A DNA stretch of 64,000 nucleotides, taken from the NCBI GenBank assembly GCA_964581385.1, contig CAZOOK010000006.1, positions 1-64,000 on the forward strand, given 5' to 3'. This document shows, piece by piece, positions 16,131-25,642 of the stretch. The DNA comes from CAZOOK01 sp964581385 (GTDB lineage Bacteria > Pseudomonadota > Gammaproteobacteria > Nevskiales > Nevskiaceae). The notes beneath the pieces are model-generated. The model worked only from the letters and a program-made list of their open reading frames with translations, did not search any database and was not told the DNA's origin. Positions within the stretch are counted from its first letter, which is position 1. Each line of letters starts with the position of its first letter. Position numbers and translations under genes: made by a program.

Positions 16131-19100
16131 TTATTCACTGTGGATGCTTGTATTCCAGTGGGGGTCGTTAACTGTCCGATTAACGATGAGGTCGAATAAG
16201 CTGTCGCATGCGGCCTTGAAGCGCATACGGTCGTAGCTGTCGGGCAGTTTCTGGTCAAGGGTTTCCTCAACCACCGATCTCACTCGACGTTGACTCTGTG
16301 CGTCCTTATACCAGCCGGCGACCAGGACCTTCGGCTGCTGTTGTAACAGTCGATGCAGCAGATCCTTCGCAGCGAGCTTGACCTGCTGCTCTTCAGCTTT
16401 GGTCATTTTCTCCTGCTTCAGCACGTCGAACAGCTCCAGCTCCTGTTCGCTCAGGCCCTCGCGAATGTGCCGCTCGTCTTCGCTTCCGAGATCGGCCGTG
16501 AACCTGGATAGCTCTTCGAAGTACTGCTCGTTCGTCGTGCCCCCAGAGTTATATCGGTCAATGATTTCCTGAAACCGCTGCGCGAATTGCACGCGACCCG
16601 AATTCCGTCTGAGCAATTCCTCCAGCTTGGCGGTAATGAAGGCGCGTAGATTCTCGATCTCGATATTCTTGTACGGCGCTTGTTTGAACTCAGCCCGTAA
16701 TTTTTCGATGTCGATATTGCGCAGATCCCATTGCCTGCTGCGCACGACCACTTCGTAACGAGGCGATTTCGGTTGCTGCAGATTGCTCTCGGTCGTTACC
16801 ACGCTCTGATCGAGCAGTTCCCCGATCTTCACGCGGAGGGCATCGACATCCTGCTCGTCGATCTTGCCGTCCACCACCCCGCGCAGGTATTGGAATACAT
16901 ACACCAGCGGCCGTTCCCTCTCGGACAGGATTTCCGGCTTGCAGGCCTCGTAGAGTGCGGAAATCGTGTTCTCGTAGACATTGAAGCTTCGACGCCAGCC
17001 ATCGTTGCTCAGCAGCGTATCGGCGAAGCGGTTGAACACGTCGAGGCTTTTGAATGTGCTCTTGTGTTCCAGCAAGGCAGTCAGCTCGATCCCCTTCTCG
17101 GCGCAGAAGTCGGCGCCCTGTGCCAGTGCGTCGTCGAGCAGATCGAATAGCGCCGTCTTCTCGCGTACCGGCAATTCTTCATCATCACCCTCCGCGTAGT
17201 CGGCCAGCGCCCGCTTCATGTTGCGGAACACGTTGTAGTAGTCGATCACCTCGCCGTTGATCTTCGACTTGCCATTGATCAGGTAGCTCGTCACGCGGTT
17301 GGCCCGAGCGATGGTCTGCATCAGCGTGTGATCCTTCTGCGGCTTATCGAGGTACAACGTGCTCAGCGTCGGCGCATCGAAGCCAGTCAGCCACATCGCG
17401 CAGACGAATACGAGCTGCAGCGGATGCCTCGGGTCCTTGAAGTTGTGCTCGATGTCATGGCCTTCCGCATCGACGGCTTCCATGCGCTTACGATGCAGTG
17501 CGATATTGAGGTTCTGGGCGGCGAATTTCTTGTCTTCTCCCGCTTCCTCGGAAACCACCACCGCCATTTCGGCGCCGCGCATGAATGCCAGCGCCGTCTG
17601 CATGCGCAACTTGTCCAGCTCGTCTACGGTCTTGCCGATCTCGCCGACCAGCCGCTTGATCTCGACCTTCCACAGTGCCTGCACCTTGTCGCACATCTTC
17701 ACCGCGGTGAACTTGTCGACCGAGATCACCATGCCCTTGCCGAGATAGCCGCGACGCGGGAAGTGGTAGACGATGTCGCGGGCAATGGTGTCGAGCCGGT
17801 CGTCGCGCTTGATCACCTCGGTTTCGCGGGCAAACTCGCGTTCCAGCTTGGCCTGCTGAGCCTCATCCAGGTTCTCGTCTTCGAGCAGCTCGTAGAACTC
17901 GTCGCCGAGCGCCTCGTTCTGGATCAGCACTTCCGGCACGCGCTTCTCGTAGAACAGCGGCACCGTCGCGCCATCGTCCATCGACTGGCGGAAGTTGTAT
18001 TCGGACACGTAGGCGCCGAACCAGGCGTGGGTGCGACGCTCGCGGCCCAGAAGTGGCGTGCCGGTGAAGGCGAGGAACGCGGCCTTCGGTAGGCCAGCGC
18101 GCATGTTCTCAGCCAGCGACTTGTACTGCGTACGATGCGCCTCATCCACGATCACCACGATGTCGTCGCGGGCCGACAGCAGCGGGTAGGTTTTGCCGCG
18201 GTCGTAGCGGAATTTCTGGATCAGCGTAAACACGATGCGCTTGTGCTGACCCAGCGCCTCGCGCAGCTTCGTACTGTTCTTCGGTCGCGCCGCATCCTGC
18301 TCGGTGACGGCGCCCGTATTCAGGAAGTTGCGATAGATCTGACCGTCCAGGTCTTCGCGATCCGTCACCACCACGAAGCTGTAGTTGCCGCCGAGTTTTC
18401 GCTGAATCTTGCGCGTGTAAAAGATCATCGAAAAGCTCTTGCCGGAACCTTGCGTGTGCCAGAACACGCCCAGCTTGCCGTCGCTCCGATGCTCGCCGAA
18501 GCGGACCAGCGCCCGGTTCACGCCGATGAATTGGTGGTTCTGAGCGATCACCTTTTGCGTGTCGGCGTAGAACAGGATGAAATTCTCGACATAGTCCAGC
18601 AGCCGCGGCGGCGACAGCAGGCCGGCGACGGCACGCTCCAGGCTCGTGCCGGATTCGGCGATCTGCGTGCGGTCAATCTTTTCCTTCTCGTCATCCGGCC
18701 GCAGCCAATGAAAGAAATGCTCCCACTCCGCCGTGATGCTGCCCACGCGCGTATCGACGGCGTTGGACAGCAGCAGGAAGGCGTTGTAGACGAACAACCG
18801 CGGAATATCCCGGCGGTAGTCGCTGACGTTGCCGTCGAAGGCGCTGCGCAGCTTCACGTTGGAGTTCTTCAACTCCACGAATACCAGCGGCAGGCCATTC
18901 ACGTACAGCAACACGTCCGGCCGGCGGTAGCTGCGCCCTAGGCCGCTGGGCGCGATCCAAAGCTGCGTCACCGCCAGCAGGTCGTTGGCTTCGGGGTCGT
19001 CGGAATCGAAGTCGATCACGCGCACCCGCGCCGGTTCGGTACGGCCCTGGGCGTTCTGAAATTCCACCGGCACGCCGTCCCGAATCAGGCGATACACCTC

Positions 19101-19376
19101 CTGATTGGCTGCAATCACCGACATCGCGCTGCGCGAGCGCACCAACTCGGCCACGGCCAGCTCGATGGCTTGCGCAGGCAGTTCAGGGTTCAAACGGGTG
19201 AGTGCGGCACGCAAGCGTGGCAGCAGCACCACTTCGCGCTTGTCGCTGCGATCGCTGCCGTCGTTGAGGTCGGCGCGGTCTTCGGTATGGGCGTTGAGCG
19301 TCTTGAAGTGATGAACGGCCACCAGGCGCTGCACCAGCGCCCGCTCGATGTCATCCTCAGAAATGAAGTTTGGCAC
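16131..19376 (-). CDS. hsdR: Type I restriction endonuclease subunit R
   Basis: The 1081-residue protein is the motor/nuclease subunit of a type I restriction complex. Near residue 160 is the PD-(D/E)xK nuclease core (RRPDVLLYVNG, then VFVELKN). Helicase motifs follow: Walker A WHTQGSGKS near 309, VIVDEAHRTQ near 407, AFTGTP, and later WLTGFDAPTLSTLYLDKP and QTIARANR. The C-terminal third is helical and would contact the methylase. I place the start at a GTG at 19376, 4 bp after the stop of the Fic gene, because the protein then begins like the family (PNFISEDDIERAL). A longer frame to 19430 would overlap that gene by 50 bp. Confidence 0.93.
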   Translation of the reverse strand: MPNFISEDDIERALVQRLVAVHHFKTLNAHTEDRADLNDGSDRSDKREVVLLPRLRAALTRLNPELPAQAIELAVAELVRSRSAMSVIAANQEVYRLIRDGVPVEFQNAQGRTEPARVRVIDFDSDDPEANDLLAVTQLWIAPSGLGRSYRRPDVLLYVNGLPLVFVELKNSNVKLRSAFDGNVSDYRRDIPRLFVYNAFLLLSNAVDTRVGSITAEWEHFFHWLRPDDEKEKIDRTQIAESGTSLERAVAGLLSPPRLLDYVENFILFYADTQKVIAQNHQFIGVNRALVRFGEHRSDGKLGVFWHTQGSGKSFSMIFYTRKIQRKLGGNYSFVVVTDREDLDGQIYRNFLNTGAVTEQDAARPKNSTKLREALGQHKRIVFTLIQKFRYDRGKTYPLLSARDDIVVIVDEAHRTQYKSLAENMRAGLPKAAFLAFTGTPLLGRERRTHAWFGAYVSEYNFRQSMDDGATVPLFYEKRVPEVLIQNEALGDEFYELLEDENLDEAQQAKLEREFARETEVIKRDDRLDTIARDIVYHFPRRGYLGKGMVISVDKFTAVKMCDKVQALWKVEIKRLVGEIGKTVDELDKLRMQTALAFMRGAEMAVVVSEEAGEDKKFAAQNLNIALHRKRMEAVDAEGHDIEHNFKDPRHPLQLVFVCAMWLTGFDAPTLSTLYLDKPQKDHTLMQTIARANRVTSYLINGKSKINGEVIDYYNVFRNMKRALADYAEGDDEELPVREKTALFDLLDDALAQGADFCAEKGIELTALLEHKSTFKSLDVFNRFADTLLSNDGWRRSFNVYENTISALYEACKPEILSERERPLVYVFQYLRGVVDGKIDEQDVDALRVKIGELLDQSVVTTESNLQQPKSPRYEVVVRSRQWDLRNIDIEKLRAEFKQAPYKNIEIENLRAFITAKLEELLRRNSGRVQFAQRFQEIIDRYNSGGTTNEQYFEELSRFTADLGSEDERHIREGLSEQELELFDVLKQEKMTKAEEQQVKLAAKDLLHRLLQQQPKVLVAGWYKDAQSQRRVRSVVEETLDQKLPDSYDRMRFKAACDSLFDLIVNRTVNDPHWNTSIHSE

Positions 19377-19380
19377 TGAC

Positions 19381-19989
19381 TCAGGCCCCGTCCCCGAACA
19401 GCCGCAGCAGTGGAGCGAAATCACGCGCATCCGCTGCTCTCAAGGCCTGAATATACGCGGCCCGGTGCTCACCCGCCGCCTGCAGGGTCTGCGCCGCGTC
19501 ACGGCCTTCCCAGTGGATTGCCGGCTGCTGCAGCCGGAAGCGCAGCACGGCATCGGTCATGATCCGCGCGTGGCGGCCATTGCCGTTGGGGAAAGGATGG
19601 ATCTGCACCAGGCGGTGATGGAAGCGCAGCGCCAGTTCCAGCGGCGGATGCACCGCGTGATCGGTCTGGTGGCGCGTGTTGTCGAGCAAGGCGCGCAACT
19701 GCATCGCGATCTGGTGCGGCGCGACGCCGATGTTCTTCTCGGTGCGGCGAAAGCACCCGGCCCAGCGCCACACCTCGCCGAACAGGCGCTTGTGGAGAGT
19801 CAGCGCGAAAGACTCGGTGAGTACATCCGGTTTCTTCTGCCGGTTCAGCCAGCGCAGGCCCTCGACGATATTGGCCTGCTCCATCCGGTCCAGCTCGCCG
19901 CGCGTTTCGATATGCCGGAAACGCAGCCCTTCGCGCTCGTCTTCATCGAGCGGCGTCGCGCCGTCCGGCTCAGCTCCGTGGTTCGTCAT
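19381..19989 (-). CDS. Fic-domain protein, mobile mystery protein B type
   Basis: The 202-residue protein has the Fic motif HPFPNGNGRHARI near residue 130. It keeps the catalytic His and the phosphate-binding GNGR, but carries Asn where the usual Asp/Glu sits in HxFx(D/E)GNGR. The preceding region LHKRLFGEVWRWAGCFRRTEKNIGV is typical of the family named mobile mystery protein B, always paired with an HTH partner and often found in mobile or defence loci. It overlaps the HTH gene by 20 bp and ends 4 bp before hsdR, so all three are probably one transcript. Fic enzymes usually transfer AMP to target proteins. The function in this pair is unproven. Confidence 0.88.
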   Translation of the reverse strand: MTNHGAEPDGATPLDEDEREGLRFRHIETRGELDRMEQANIVEGLRWLNRQKKPDVLTESFALTLHKRLFGEVWRWAGCFRRTEKNIGVAPHQIAMQLRALLDNTRHQTDHAVHPPLELALRFHHRLVQIHPFPNGNGRHARIMTDAVLRFRLQQPAIHWEGRDAAQTLQAAGEHRAAYIQALRAADARDFAPLLRLFGDGA

Positions 19990-20479
19990 GGGCCGGCGCC
20001 CACAGATCACGAGGCATCTCGCGCAACAGTTCCTGTTTGATCCGCTGTACCTCGCGCTCGGTGTCGGCGGCGTCAAGCTGTTGCGCCTCCAGCGCCATGT
20101 GCACCGAGGCGTTCCTGACCATGCGACGCGCGACGCGGTCCGCCTGCGCTTCGACCACGGCGGCCATCGTCGCGGTCTCGGCGCTGCCTTCAGAGGCAAC
20201 GGGCACGATGGCGTAGATGAAGCGGCAGTTCATCGCCGCTGCCGCGTCCTGCATGGATTTGAGCGTAATGCGGCCTTCCTGCTCGGAACGCTCCAGGTTG
20301 GCGGCCAGCGAACGCGTGCCGCCCAGGCGCGCGCTCAGCGCCGCTCCGCTCATGCCCAAGGCCAGACGCGCGGTCTTGATCCAGCCCAGTTTCGGCGGCC
20401 GCAGCCCGGCCAGCCCGGCAGTGGCATCGAGCTGCCGGCGGGTCTGGTCACGTACAATTTGGCGATGGTTTCGGCGCAT
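19970..20479 (-). CDS. HTH regulator, mobile mystery protein A type
   Basis: The 169-residue protein has an XRE/Cro-like helix-turn-helix region (IKTARLALGMSGAALSARLG, then AANLERSEQEGRITLKSM) followed by a helical C-terminal half. This is the layout of mobile mystery protein A, the obligate partner of the Fic protein encoded next. It probably binds its own promoter: the 70-bp gap upstream, before the hsdS end, is AT-rich with repeated TGTTTA and a dyad (20512-20537). Start ATG 20479 gives the family length. Whether the pair acts as a toxin-antitoxin-like module or as an hsd regulator cannot be told from sequence. Confidence 0.85.
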   Translation of the reverse strand: MRRNHRQIVRDQTRRQLDATAGLAGLRPPKLGWIKTARLALGMSGAALSARLGGTRSLAANLERSEQEGRITLKSMQDAAAAMNCRFIYAIVPVASEGSAETATMAAVVEAQADRVARRMVRNASVHMALEAQQLDAADTEREVQRIKQELLREMPRDLWAPAHDEPRS

Positions 20480-20500
20480 GGATGTTCCGTCGCAGCTAAA

Positions 20501-20550
20501 TGTTTAAGACAATATGTTTAATTATAATAAAACATATGTCAATGTTTGTT
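20501..20550 (-). promoter_or_regulatory. Putative operator/promoter of the mmpA-mmpB genes
   Basis: This AT-rich segment lies in a GC-rich setting. ATATGTTTA at 20512-20520 and TAAAACATAT at 20528-20537 form an inverted repeat, and TGTTTA recurs at 20501. On the minus strand TTGACA is present (TGTCAA at 20537-20542), but its spacing to the TATAAT-like sequence is only 10 nt, so the exact promoter is unclear. It most likely binds the HTH product of the next gene. Confidence 0.55.
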
Positions 20551-21866
20551 TAGTTGAAATAGGACATTCGGGCGCTTTCCCGCATGTTCGGCGGGAACTG
20601 GATGTCGACCTGATCGACCCGCAGCTTGCCGGAAATCAGGCGGCCGAGGAGGAGGTCGCGGGTCTTTTGCAGGTTCTGCGTCGACTGACTAAGTACGCAT
20701 TGCTGGCGCGACATGTCCGATGCAATCGCGCCAAATTGGTCGCTCAGCGCTGATGGCGGTACTAACACGGCAATCGCCTTAACCAAGCTGGCATTCAATT
20801 CGGTTTGCCCTGTAGCACCGCTCGCCAAGAACTCGAACTGAGTCTGGAGCAGCTTGACGGTATGAGCGACATAGAATGGGTGCGCCTTGAGAGGATTGGC
20901 GCGACAAATAGTGATGTGAGAATCGACCGTCCAGCCGCTTCCTTCGACGCCGACCACTGACACCCTTCCGAGAGTTCCTACGCCCGTAGAGTTGATCAAA
21001 GCGTCGCCGAACTGCACCACCTTTTCCTTTGGAACATCTGAACTGTGCGTCCGGGCAAAACCTAGATCGATTGCACCGCCACGAATACACCTTTGATTGA
21101 GCACGATGGTTACAGCCTGATCGTCATACCCGGGAGAGATCCCTCGCTTGACCATCGAACAGATCGTACCAAGCGATTGCCTACGCCATCCCTCCGGCAC
21201 GCCCTTGTGAACCGGTGTGGACGCATGACCCGGAAAACGCAGGCGGACAAACCACTCGCGGTAGATTTCCTCCGCCATCTTTTCCAGCAAGGCGATGCGC
21301 CGCTTGTTGTTCTCAATCAGGTCATCGTAGGCCGTCAGGATGGCGGCGATCTTTTTCTGCTCAGCCAATGGTGGCAGCGGAACCTTGATGCGTTTAAGTA
21401 AACCGAGGTTGATCCCGGGCACGGCGGAACCAATCGCGATGTCCTGAAAGTGTCGTCGCAGATGTTCAGTCGAGAAGTAATAGAACAGGAACGCGGCCGA
21501 GCAAATTTCAGTATTTGGTCTGAGCTTCAGCTGCTTGTTGGAGATTACATAGTAGTTGAAAGGGCCATCGGACGGAATCAACCCGACTTGTCCAAGCGTT
21601 CCCCAACAAGTGAATACAAGATCGCCAGCAACGACTTGGGCACCTTTGAACGTGCGCGCCCGATCTTCTGTGATGAAGACGAAATCTTCGGGTATGAACT
21701 TGAGTCCCGAGTCTGACAGATTGCCGCCGCGTATCACTGGAACCCCTGATTCCACGAAATACTGGGCGCTAATGCTTGAGCCGAAAGGTCCAGCCGCGCA
21801 GGATCGCGGCACGTTGGCTTTCAGTTCGTCTACGGTCGCGATCTTCCATCCCGTCGGAAGCAGCAT
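20550..21866 (-). CDS. hsdS: Type I restriction-modification specificity subunit S
   Basis: The 438-residue protein has two target-recognition domains, each preceded by a short start segment (LPTGWKIATVDEL, then VPEGWRRQSLGTI). Each is followed by a conserved helical spacer: VPLPPLAEQKKIAAILTAYD and NNKRRIALLEKMAEEIYREW in the middle, then VLVPPSALSDQF and LQKTRDLLLGRLISGKL at the end. This is the usual two-half HsdS plan that recognises a bipartite DNA sequence. The ATG directly follows the TAA of hsdM with no gap. Base composition is visibly more AT-rich than hsdM and hsdR, as expected for rapidly exchanged specificity genes. The target sequence cannot be predicted. Confidence 0.93.
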   Translation of the reverse strand: MLLPTGWKIATVDELKANVPRSCAAGPFGSSISAQYFVESGVPVIRGGNLSDSGLKFIPEDFVFITEDRARTFKGAQVVAGDLVFTCWGTLGQVGLIPSDGPFNYYVISNKQLKLRPNTEICSAAFLFYYFSTEHLRRHFQDIAIGSAVPGINLGLLKRIKVPLPPLAEQKKIAAILTAYDDLIENNKRRIALLEKMAEEIYREWFVRLRFPGHASTPVHKGVPEGWRRQSLGTICSMVKRGISPGYDDQAVTIVLNQRCIRGGAIDLGFARTHSSDVPKEKVVQFGDALINSTGVGTLGRVSVVGVEGSGWTVDSHITICRANPLKAHPFYVAHTVKLLQTQFEFLASGATGQTELNASLVKAIAVLVPPSALSDQFGAIASDMSRQQCVLSQSTQNLQKTRDLLLGRLISGKLRVDQVDIQFPPNMRESARMSYFN

Positions 21867-23954
21867 TTAGACCTGACTCGGTTGTTGAATCGATCCGCCT
21901 GCTTCAATAGCAGCTACGTTTTTCTGAATCACTTGATTCAATGCCGTCGCAGCTTGCTCCAGAACGGAGAGTTGTTGTTGAAATGAAGCCAGAGTGTCAA
22001 TGAATTCTTCTTCCGTCTTCCCATCCTCTTCAATCACCACCCCGACATACCGACCCGGATTAAGCGACCAGTCCTGCTCCTCGATCTCGGCGCGGCTCGC
22101 GCGTTTGCACAGACCGATCACGTCTTCGTACTTCGCTTCCGGAAAGCGCGTCTGCAGCCAGGCGATGTGCTGGAAGCATTGCTCGGCGTCCTTGATCTCG
22201 CCGTGTAGGGTATCGAGCGCGGCTTTCACATCTTTGGTAGCGCGTTCGCCGCGGCGCTTGCCGCTCTTCTCCACATCCGCCTGCTCCCAGGCGCGGATCG
22301 CGCGGTCCAGATCTTTCGAGTGCTTGTGCAGCTCGATAAAGAAATCAGCGAAGGGCTCCGCAAGCTCCCGCTGTGCGCTGTTGCGAGCTTCGATATTGGA
22401 GCGCTTGCGCACCGAGGCGCTGTAGTCGCTCCAGGCTTTATGCAGTTTCTGGTATTGGCGCCAATGCTTGCCGAGTTCGGCGGCCGCCGCCTTGCAGGCC
22501 GGGTCGTCGGTCAGCTCGCGCACTTTCTCCGCCACCTGCGGCGCCGAGGCTGCGTTGGCGGCGAGCCGCAGCATGCCGTCGGCGAAGTAGCGGTCGATCA
22601 GATCGACGAAGGCCTGGCGCTGGCCGCGATGCAGGCGGCTGATGGTGGCGAGGTTCTGCAACTGCGCTTCGGAGAACTCGCGGTGCGCGCGGTCGATCTG
22701 GGTGAAGACGTTGCGCGCGTCGATGAACAGGATGTCTTCGCTCTTCTTGCCCTTGTCGAAGAACCACAGCGTGGCCGGCAGGGTGACGGTGTAGAACATA
22801 TTGCTCGGCAGTGTGAGCATGCCATAGATCAGGTTGGCTTCGATCAGCTTGCGGCGGATGTCAGCCTCGGCGTGGCGCGCGTCGGAGGCGGAGTTGGCCA
22901 TGACCAGCGCGGCGCGGCCCTTGGGCTTGAGCGAGGTGGCGAAGAGGTTGATCCACAGGTAATTGGCGTTGGGGACGGTTTCGTTGCCGGCCTCGTCCTT
23001 GGCGTTCTTGGTCTTGCGGCGCGGGATGCCATAGGTGTTGAAGCGCGGGTCGTTCTCGATGCGCTTGAAGTTGACCTCGTCGACGTTGAAGGGCGGATTA
23101 GCCAGCACATAATCGAACTCGCCGAAGCTTTCGGCCGGGTCTTCGTAGTAACTGATGGCCTGGTGAATTTCGCCACGCAGGCCGTTAACCGCGAGGTTCA
23201 TGCGCGCGAGTTTGACCGTCTGCAGAGTCTTTTCCTGGCCGCAGACGTAGAGATCGAGATCGCCCGCATTCTGGTCCAGGGCCTTGCGGTGCTCCTCGAC
23301 GAAGCGGGCCGACTGCACGAACATGCCGCCGCTGCCGCAGGCCGGGTCGAACACCGTGCCGCCGTGCGGCTCGATGATCTCCACCATCAGCCGCACCACC
23401 GAGCGCGGGGTGAAGAACTCGCCACCGCCCTGGCCTTCGGCCAGCGCGAATTCGGAGAGGAAGTATTCGTAGATCTGCCCGAACAGGTCGCCGTCGGCAT
23501 CGTCCGGGATGTTGGCGAAGTTTTTCAGCAGGCGGTTGGGGATGCTGACATCGTTGCGTGTGAGGGCGAAATATTCGTCTTTGGGCAACACGCCCTCCAA
23601 TTCCGGCTTGTATTTCTCGATAGCCTCCATCGCCTGCTTGAGCTTGCCGGCGATGTTCTCTTTCTCGGGCAGACTGTGCAGATAGTCGTAGCGCGCCGTA
23701 TCCGGCAGGTAGAAGCCGCACTTCTCGATGGCAATGTCTTCGATCGCCCGTTCGCGGCGCGTGCCCTTGAGCTTTTCGTACTCGGCCTTGATGGACTGTT
23801 CCTGCTGCTTGTACTTGCTGTCGGCGAATTTGAGGAAGATCAGACCCAGGACCGGCGAGGAATACTCGTTGGATTTAAGGTCGGAATTGGCGCGCAGGTC
23901 ATCGGCGCTTTTCCATAGAGCGGCTTCCAGCTCTTTCAGTGCTGTGGGGGTCAT
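21867..23954 (-). CDS. hsdM: Type I restriction-modification methyltransferase subunit M
   Basis: The 695-residue protein is an N6-adenine methyltransferase. It has an N-terminal helical HsdM domain (TALKELEAALWKSADDLRAN), the S-adenosylmethionine site DPACGSGG near 203 and the catalytic NPPF near 286. The C-terminal extension after about residue 460 is helical (EVREL..., ELGKHWRQYQKLHKAWSDYS) and longer than in the classical 500-residue form. It methylates the recognition sequence and protects host DNA. ATG 23954 is chosen because the family starts MTPTALKELE; the frame extends upstream to 24005 without support. It is the first gene of the hsd transcript. Confidence 0.94.
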   Translation of the reverse strand: MTPTALKELEAALWKSADDLRANSDLKSNEYSSPVLGLIFLKFADSKYKQQEQSIKAEYEKLKGTRRERAIEDIAIEKCGFYLPDTARYDYLHSLPEKENIAGKLKQAMEAIEKYKPELEGVLPKDEYFALTRNDVSIPNRLLKNFANIPDDADGDLFGQIYEYFLSEFALAEGQGGGEFFTPRSVVRLMVEIIEPHGGTVFDPACGSGGMFVQSARFVEEHRKALDQNAGDLDLYVCGQEKTLQTVKLARMNLAVNGLRGEIHQAISYYEDPAESFGEFDYVLANPPFNVDEVNFKRIENDPRFNTYGIPRRKTKNAKDEAGNETVPNANYLWINLFATSLKPKGRAALVMANSASDARHAEADIRRKLIEANLIYGMLTLPSNMFYTVTLPATLWFFDKGKKSEDILFIDARNVFTQIDRAHREFSEAQLQNLATISRLHRGQRQAFVDLIDRYFADGMLRLAANAASAPQVAEKVRELTDDPACKAAAAELGKHWRQYQKLHKAWSDYSASVRKRSNIEARNSAQRELAEPFADFFIELHKHSKDLDRAIRAWEQADVEKSGKRRGERATKDVKAALDTLHGEIKDAEQCFQHIAWLQTRFPEAKYEDVIGLCKRASRAEIEEQDWSLNPGRYVGVVIEEDGKTEEEFIDTLASFQQQLSVLEQAATALNQVIQKNVAAIEAGGSIQQPSQV

Positions 23955-24174
23955 CAGGATCCGGCGAGACGGGGCAGGCCGAACAACGGCCCGAAGTAGC
24001 GACATGATACTTGCGACAGTTCAGGGGGTGTAGAGCGCAGCCCTCACAGCGTGACGCGATCTTCATGAGCCGAACTGCCAACTCGACGGTCGGACGACCC
24101 AACTCGGTACCGAAACGTTATCCGCGTGAATGGCGGCTTCGCGTTACAATCCGCGCGAATTTCCGGAACGAATC

Positions 24175-25617
24175 ATGAGCGAAGCCTACGATCTAATTGT
24201 CATCGGCGGCGGTCCCGCCGGCTATCCCGCCGCCATCCGTGCGGCGCAACTGGGTATGAAAGCCTTGTGCATCGATGGTTGGGTGAACCGCGACGGCACG
24301 CCGTCGTTCGGTGGCACCTGCCTCAACGCCGGCTGTATCCCGTCCAAGGCACTGCTGGAATCCTCTGAGTTGTATCACCGCGCCAATCATGAGTTCGCAG
24401 TGCACGGCATCGGCGTCGGCAAGGTACAGCTGGATCTGGCGAAGATGCAGGAACGCAAGATGGCCGTCAGCAAGGCCAATTCCGGCGGCGTGAAGCTGCT
24501 GTTTCAGGCCAACAAGGTTACCGGCATTCACGGCTATGGCCGGTTGCTCGGCAACGGCCAGGTCGGTTACAGGTCGCTGGACGGCAAGGAAGAGAAGACT
24601 TTCACCGCCAAGCATATTTTGATCGCGACCGGCTCGGAGCCGGTGAATCTCAGCAAGATCGCGCCATTCGACGGCGATCGCGTGGTCGATTCCTGGGGCG
24701 CGCTGGATTTCACTGAAGTACCGCAGCGGCTGGGCGTGATCGGTGCCGGCGTGATCGGCGTCGAACTCGGCAGCGTGTGGTCGCGGCTCGGCAGCAAGAC
24801 GGTGATTCTCGAAGCGCTGCCGACCTTTTTGCCGATGGCCGATCAGCAGATCGCCAAGGAAGGTCTGCGCCAGTTCCAGAAGCAGGGACTCGACATCCGT
24901 CTCGGCGCGAAAGTGCTGAGCGCCAAGGTCGGCAAGAAAGAAGTCACGGTGGAATACGAACAGGGCGGCGAGAAGAAATCCGAAGCGTTCGACAAGTTGA
25001 TCGTCGCGGTCGGCCGCCGTCCGTACACCAAAGACCTCGGCATCGAAGCCGCCGGCGTCGTGCTCGACGAGCGCGGCTTCGTCAAGGTGGATGCGCATTA
25101 CCGCACTTCGGCGCCGGGCGTGTATGCGGTCGGTGACGTGATCGGCGGTTTCATGCTCGCGCACAAGGGCATCGAGGAAGGCGTCGTGCTCATTGAGCAA
25201 CTCGCGGGCCAGAAGAGCGAAGTGAACTACAACGCGATTCCCTCGGTCATTTACACGGCGCCGGAAATTGCCTGGGTCGGTCTCACCGAGGAAGCGGCGA
25301 AAGCGGCCGGTCACGAGGTGAAGATCGGGACCAGTCCATTCGCCGCCAACGGCCGCGCGCGCGCGATGGAAGCGATCGCGGGTCTGGTCAAATTCGTGTC
25401 CGACGCGAAGACGGACCGGGTGCTCGGTGTGCACATGGTGGGTCCTTACGTATCGGAAATGCTGGCTGAGGCGGTGCTCGCGCTGGAGTTTGGCGCGACG
25501 ACCGAAGACATCCAGCTCACCATGCACGGACATCCGACGCTGTCGGAGGCGTTCCACGAGGCGTCGCTGGCGGTCGATGGCCATGCCATCCACAGCGCCA
25601 ATCGTCCGAAGCGCTGA
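24175..25617 (+). CDS. lpdA: Dihydrolipoyl dehydrogenase (E3)
   Basis: The 480-residue flavoprotein has the FAD motif VIGGGPAGYPAAIRA at the N-terminus, the redox-active disulfide in GGTCLNAGCIPSK (Cys49 and Cys54), a second GxGxxG in VIGAGVIGVELG for NAD, and the His-Glu pair in HGHPTLSEAFHE at the C-terminus. It reoxidises dihydrolipoamide on 2-oxo acid dehydrogenase or glycine-cleavage complexes. The E1 and E2 genes are not adjacent, so the partner complex is unknown. ATG 24175 starts the standard N-terminus MSEAYDLIVIGGG. The gene lies just outside the type I restriction island, which ends near 24005, with a 169-bp unannotated stretch between. Confidence 0.95.
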   Translation: MSEAYDLIVIGGGPAGYPAAIRAAQLGMKALCIDGWVNRDGTPSFGGTCLNAGCIPSKALLESSELYHRANHEFAVHGIGVGKVQLDLAKMQERKMAVSKANSGGVKLLFQANKVTGIHGYGRLLGNGQVGYRSLDGKEEKTFTAKHILIATGSEPVNLSKIAPFDGDRVVDSWGALDFTEVPQRLGVIGAGVIGVELGSVWSRLGSKTVILEALPTFLPMADQQIAKEGLRQFQKQGLDIRLGAKVLSAKVGKKEVTVEYEQGGEKKSEAFDKLIVAVGRRPYTKDLGIEAAGVVLDERGFVKVDAHYRTSAPGVYAVGDVIGGFMLAHKGIEEGVVLIEQLAGQKSEVNYNAIPSVIYTAPEIAWVGLTEEAAKAAGHEVKIGTSPFAANGRARAMEAIAGLVKFVSDAKTDRVLGVHMVGPYVSEMLAEAVLALEFGATTEDIQLTMHGHPTLSEAFHEASLAVDGHAIHSANRPKR

Positions 25618-25642
25618 AATAAAATTTTTCGAAGGAGGCATC

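Noticed and set aside
22320..23918. Long open frame on the + strand opposite hsdM (532 residues)
   Set aside because: It is a mirror of hsdM codon bias; it has no family motifs and hsdM is clearly the real gene.
15965..24130. tRNA-Ala as the attachment site of an integrated island carrying the hsd genes
   Set aside because: No copy of the tRNA 3' end is found near 24005-24130 and no integrase is present, so integration at the tRNA cannot be shown.
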